Notes under the pieces: generated by a model
The model's database searches: none
What the model saw: the letters and a program-made list of their open reading frames with translations, nothing else
What the model was told of the DNA's origin: nothing
Shown: in pieces, positions 15,639-19,793 of the stretch
Numbering within the stretch: the first letter of the stretch is position 1
Layout: every line of letters starts with the position of its first letter
Program-made: the position numbers and the translations under genes
Assembly (NCBI GenBank): GCA_046717125.1
Contig: JBKJVQ010000075.1
Coordinates: 1-19,793 of the forward strand
DNA: 19,793 nt
Origin: JBKJVQ01 sp046717125
GTDB taxonomy: Bacteria > Pseudomonadota > Alphaproteobacteria > Rhizobiales > Methyloligellaceae
Reading direction: 5' to 3'

Positions 15639-16610
15639 TCAATTCAGTCCAGCGGCGCCGTTCGATGCACGGGGCGCGTTGGGTCCGCCGAAATGGGCAA
15701 AATAGCGGCTCCTGATCGACTCGATCGGCAATACCACGAACACGTCCGTGGTCCCGAACTGACGGTCGATCACGGCGCCGTCGCCGAAGGTAGCGCCGAC
15801 TTTGAGGTAGCCTTTGATCAGTGGCGGCAACGACCGCAACGCTTCTTTTGGATCGATGGCGGAGCGCGCCGTCATGTCCATACCGACCCGCAAGTGCTCA
15901 TGCGCGCGGGCGCGCCACCGCTCCGGCGCGAGCGCGTGGTGGTGCAGGAAGCTCAAAGCCAGCGCATGGGCCTGCGGTTCGATGCCCTCGAACGAGGCGC
16001 AGCCGATCATGACGTCGATGTCGTGTGCGCGCGCGTAGTTCCAGATGCCCTGCCAGAGGAGTTCGAGAGTGCGCTTCGACCGGTGCGACTGCCGTACGCA
16101 TGAGCGCCCGAGTTCCATGATCCGAAGATCGGGCCCGGCCGCGTCGAGCATGGATTTCAGATCGTACTCGCCCTGCGTGTAGAAGCCTTCATGTCTTGCG
16201 GCGACATCCCCGCGCAGGAGCCTATAGGTACCGACGATGCGAGGCCTCCGCGTCCAGCGCCGACGGCCATTGAAGATGGGGCTGTGGTCGAGCACCAGGA
16301 GATGATCGCAGATCGCATCAAACGCATCTTCGTCCCGGCGTAGGGCCATTGCGAGGCGCGAGGGGACCGCGCACATCTCCTGGTAGAAGACCTGGAAACG
16401 CAGTCGCTGCGCCCGCCTGACCTCGCTGCGCGTCCGCGCCAGCCGCACCTCGAGATCGCCGATGCGGGCCAGCGGCTTGATTTCGGGCCGCCGCGGCAGG
16501 AAGTTCTGCGGAGCAAACCAGGGCGGGGTGCAATCCACGATGGGGGGGGGCGCAGGACGCAACGGTCTCGGCCGGAAACGGTTGACAATGCGATCCGTCG
16601 TCAGCCGCAT
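15639..16610 (-). CDS. olsB: L-ornithine N-alpha-acyltransferase OlsB-like
   Basis: First step of ornithine lipid synthesis: transfer of a 3-hydroxyacyl group from acyl carrier protein to ornithine, at the inner face of the membrane. It has 323 residues from ATG 16610 (MRLTTDRIVNRFRPRP), chosen because GGAGG lies five bases upstream; the frame is open to 16760 without support. After a Pro/Arg-rich N-terminus of about 50 residues comes the GNAT-like fold: LEVRLARTRSEVRRAQRLRF and VFYQEM, DHLLVLD, IVGTYRLLRGDVAARHEGFY, the core LELLWQGIWNYARAHDIDVM with IGCASFEG, LSFLHHH, and the C-terminal PPLIKGYLKVGATFGDGAVI with FGTTDVFVVLP. Codons 21-23 are CCC CCC CCC, a run of nine C (16542-16550). No olsA is in the window. 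The OlsB call against other GNAT-like acyltransferases is good but not certain. Confidence 0.85.
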   Translation of the reverse strand: MRLTTDRIVNRFRPRPLRPAPPPIVDCTPPWFAPQNFLPRRPEIKPLARIGDLEVRLARTRSEVRRAQRLRFQVFYQEMCAVPSRLAMALRRDEDAFDAICDHLLVLDHSPIFNGRRRWTRRPRIVGTYRLLRGDVAARHEGFYTQGEYDLKSMLDAAGPDLRIMELGRSCVRQSHRSKRTLELLWQGIWNYARAHDIDVMIGCASFEGIEPQAHALALSFLHHHALAPERWRARAHEHLRVGMDMTARSAIDPKEALRSLPPLIKGYLKVGATFGDGAVIDRQFGTTDVFVVLPIESIRSRYFAHFGGPNAPRASNGAAGLN

Positions 16611-16870
16611 AACGTCCTCCAGACGCTTTGACGAACGAGCCGTGCGACCGGCCGGCGACGCTCTTCGCGAGAGACAATCGGTCAGGTGATTCGCATCGGA
16701 TGCGCTCATAGCATGGCGGATTAGCAGTTCTGTTTGAAGCCGAAGTGACGGATTGCTCACCGTTTTGTGGCGAGCGAATCGCGCCCGATTTTCTTTCTGG
16801 TGCCGAAATCGGCTCTCGCTTGGGCAGAGACGTTCAAAACCCTGATGCGAAAAGCCTGCCCCGGCTGCGG
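16611..16870. other. olsB upstream region
   Basis: With the adjoining repeat, a 345-base gene-free stretch. It must hold the olsB promoter, but I found no convincing -35/-10 pair and no Pho box. A 13-base palindrome, CGCATC-G-GATGCG, lies at 16692-16704. An imperfect inverted repeat pairs GATTGCTCACC (16751-16761) with GGCGAGCGAATC (16769-16780). Either could be an operator or a worn part of the repeat that follows. Confidence 0.4.
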
Positions 16871-16955
16871 GCGGTTTTCGGGCGACATCATGCTCAATCT
16901 ATCAATCCGACCAGTTTCATGGCTTCGGATTGGTCCAATCCGACGTCATCGCGAT

Positions 16956-16958
<3 letters not shown>
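16871..16958. repeat. Palindromic intergenic repeat, copy 2
   Basis: Aligns without gaps to 637-724. The best-kept parts are GCGGTTTTCGGGCGACATCA with TGCTCAA at the left, and CGTCATCGCGATCTAC at the right. The second hairpin has different bases but is still a perfect palindrome, CGGATTGG-T-CCAATCCG (16926-16942), where copy 1 has TTTGGTCGA/TCGACCAAA. The arm of hairpin 1 is worn, with TGATGCGAAAA left at about 16842. As in copy 1, the right end, TAGATC on the minus strand, contains a stop codon, here that of the histidine kinase. Confidence 0.65.
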
Positions 16959-18776
<1,818 letters not shown>

Positions 18777-18887
18777 CGGTTAGCAGGCAGTGATGGCATG
18801 GCGGCCTTGCCAAAGCCTTACACGTGGCAAAAAATCACTGACGAACGCGTGAAACGATCAAACCTTAGGGAATGCGGCAAGCATTTC

Positions 18888-19793
18888 TTATCCCCACTTG
18901 GGCGCTGTGCGAGATGCGATCTCTTCGGCGAGAGCAAGCGCTGCGGTGAGGCCCGGCGACTCGATCCCGAACAGGCTGATGAACGAGGGGCTGCCTTCTG
19001 CTTTTCCACCCTGGATGATGAAATCCGTCGTCGCGCCACCCGGGTTTTCGACTTTCGGGCGGACGCCGGCATAAGCGGGCTTGAGCCGGGAGGGGTCGAG
19101 GCCAGGCCAATAGGTTGCGATGCGCTTGTGGAAAACAAGCGATCTTTCGGCATCGACATCATAATTTGGCTGGTCGATCCATTCGACGTCAGGCCCGAAG
19201 CGGCCGGCACCCGCCAGATCCATGGTGAAATGAATGCCGAGGCCGCCCTCCTCGGGAACGGGATAAATGAGGCGCGAGAACGGAGCTTTTCCGGACAGTG
19301 AGAAGTAGGTGCCCTTGGCGAGGTGCAGCGGCGGCACGCGGGCGTGGTCGACACCTTCAATCGACAGCGCAAGCGCTTGCGCGCCGAGCCCGGCGCAATT
19401 AATCGCCTGTCTGGCGTGAATTTCCATGGAGCCGGCCGAAAGGATGATGCCGTCAGTGACAATTCGTCCGCCCGTCACGGGAGTGCGGAGAACCACCTGG
19501 CAGCCATTGGCTTCCGCATCGCCCTGGAGCGCCAGCATGAACTGGTGGCTGTCGACGATGCCGCTTGATGGCGAGAGAAGGGCTCCGGCACAGAGAAGCT
19601 CCGGTTCGAGGGAACGTGCTTCGTCCGCGTCGAGCAATTGCAGGTCAAACACGCCATTTCCTTCGCCCTGGGATTTGATCCGGGCAAGGGCAGCCAGTTG
19701 ATCGGAGTTGTCAGCGACGATCAGCTTGCCGCATTGTTGAAAGCCGATGCCGTGGTCGATGCAGTAGTCGCGCAGGAGTATCCGCCCCTGGAC
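18888..19793 (-). CDS. FAD-dependent L-2-hydroxyglutarate dehydrogenase-like oxidoreductase (5' end missing)
   Basis: The frame is open from the window edge (codon 19793-19791) to TAA 18888, 301 residues, so the start and the Rossmann GxGxxG FAD motif lie outside. The visible part begins VQGRILLRDYCIDHGIGFQQ and has the DAO/LhgO-type landmarks: CGKLIVA, ELLCAGALLSPSSGIVDSHQ with FMLAL, INCAGLGAQALA, KGTYFSLSG, PVPEEGGLGIHFTMDL, the FGPDVEW block, YAGVRPKV, DFIIQG and the C-terminal FGIESPGLTAALALAEEIA, which closes over the flavin. Relatives oxidise L-2-hydroxyglutarate to 2-oxoglutarate and feed electrons to the quinone pool. The exact substrate cannot be read from the sequence. It precedes the histidine kinase on the same strand with a 111-base gap, so the two are probably not a tight operon. 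About 65-70 residues are missing. Confidence 0.88.
   Translation of the reverse strand, partial: VQGRILLRDYCIDHGIGFQQCGKLIVADNSDQLAALARIKSQGEGNGVFDLQLLDADEARSLEPELLCAGALLSPSSGIVDSHQFMLALQGDAEANGCQVVLRTPVTGGRIVTDGIILSAGSMEIHARQAINCAGLGAQALALSIEGVDHARVPPLHLAKGTYFSLSGKAPFSRLIYPVPEEGGLGIHFTMDLAGAGRFGPDVEWIDQPNYDVDAERSLVFHKRIATYWPGLDPSRLKPAYAGVRPKVENPGGATTDFIIQGGKAEGSPSFISLFGIESPGLTAALALAEEIASRTAPKWG

Noticed and set aside
15639..16610. Considered as a LuxI-type AHL synthase because it neighbours luxR
   Set aside because: The conserved blocks (GTYRLLRGDVAARHEGFY, ELGRSC, IGCASFEG, FGTTDVFVVLP) are those of OlsB-type acyltransferases, and the length of 323 residues exceeds LuxI's roughly 200-220.

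Overview
This window is high-GC chromosomal DNA from an alphaproteobacterium, most likely of the order Hyphomicrobiales (Rhizobiales). That placement rests on the gene order mutS-glnD-murJ-trpS-universal stress protein, an OlsB-type ornithine lipid acyltransferase, and palindromic intergenic repeats of a kind common in that order. It is inferred from sequence recognition only, without a database search. I found no CRISPR array, tRNA, rRNA, transposase or phage gene.

Layout. At 1-1560, on the minus strand, are modA and the 5' two thirds of modB of a molybdate ABC transporter. A good ModE-type operator (Mo box) lies just upstream of modA, and a palindromic repeat separates modA from modB. At 1580-2900 there is a scar: the last codons of a decayed SLC13-type anion permease, abutting a TIGR03032/DUF4915 gene cut in two by one in-frame TAA. 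At 3151-4590, on the plus strand, are a DUF4112 protein, a one-helix Pro/Ala/Glu-rich protein, a very strong hairpin and a small exported protein. sodC (periplasmic Cu/Zn superoxide dismutase) faces these genes. At 5263-14040 is a minus-strand housekeeping block, read mutS, glnD, murJ, trpS, usp. A DUF1772 membrane protein diverges from mutS.

At 14891-16958 a LuxR-type acyl-homoserine-lactone receptor gene carries two separate one-base deletions. It converges on olsB, whose fifth-percentile codons contain a run of nine C on the coding strand. A second palindromic repeat follows, touching the stop codon of a hybrid histidine kinase (16956-18776). The window ends inside an FAD-dependent L-2-hydroxyglutarate dehydrogenase-like gene.

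How it fits together. The housekeeping block covers mismatch repair, nitrogen sensing through PII, peptidoglycan lipid II flipping and tryptophanyl-tRNA charging. It looks intact. The accessory parts show local decay: one nonsense codon, two frameshifts and one gene stump. These are either real pseudogenes or consensus errors, and read-level data would separate the two. I did not find a clearly new multi-gene system. The best leads are the paired structured repeats at stop codons, the Mo box at the modA start, the disrupted LuxR receptor beside a slippage-prone olsB, and the scar at 1580-2900.
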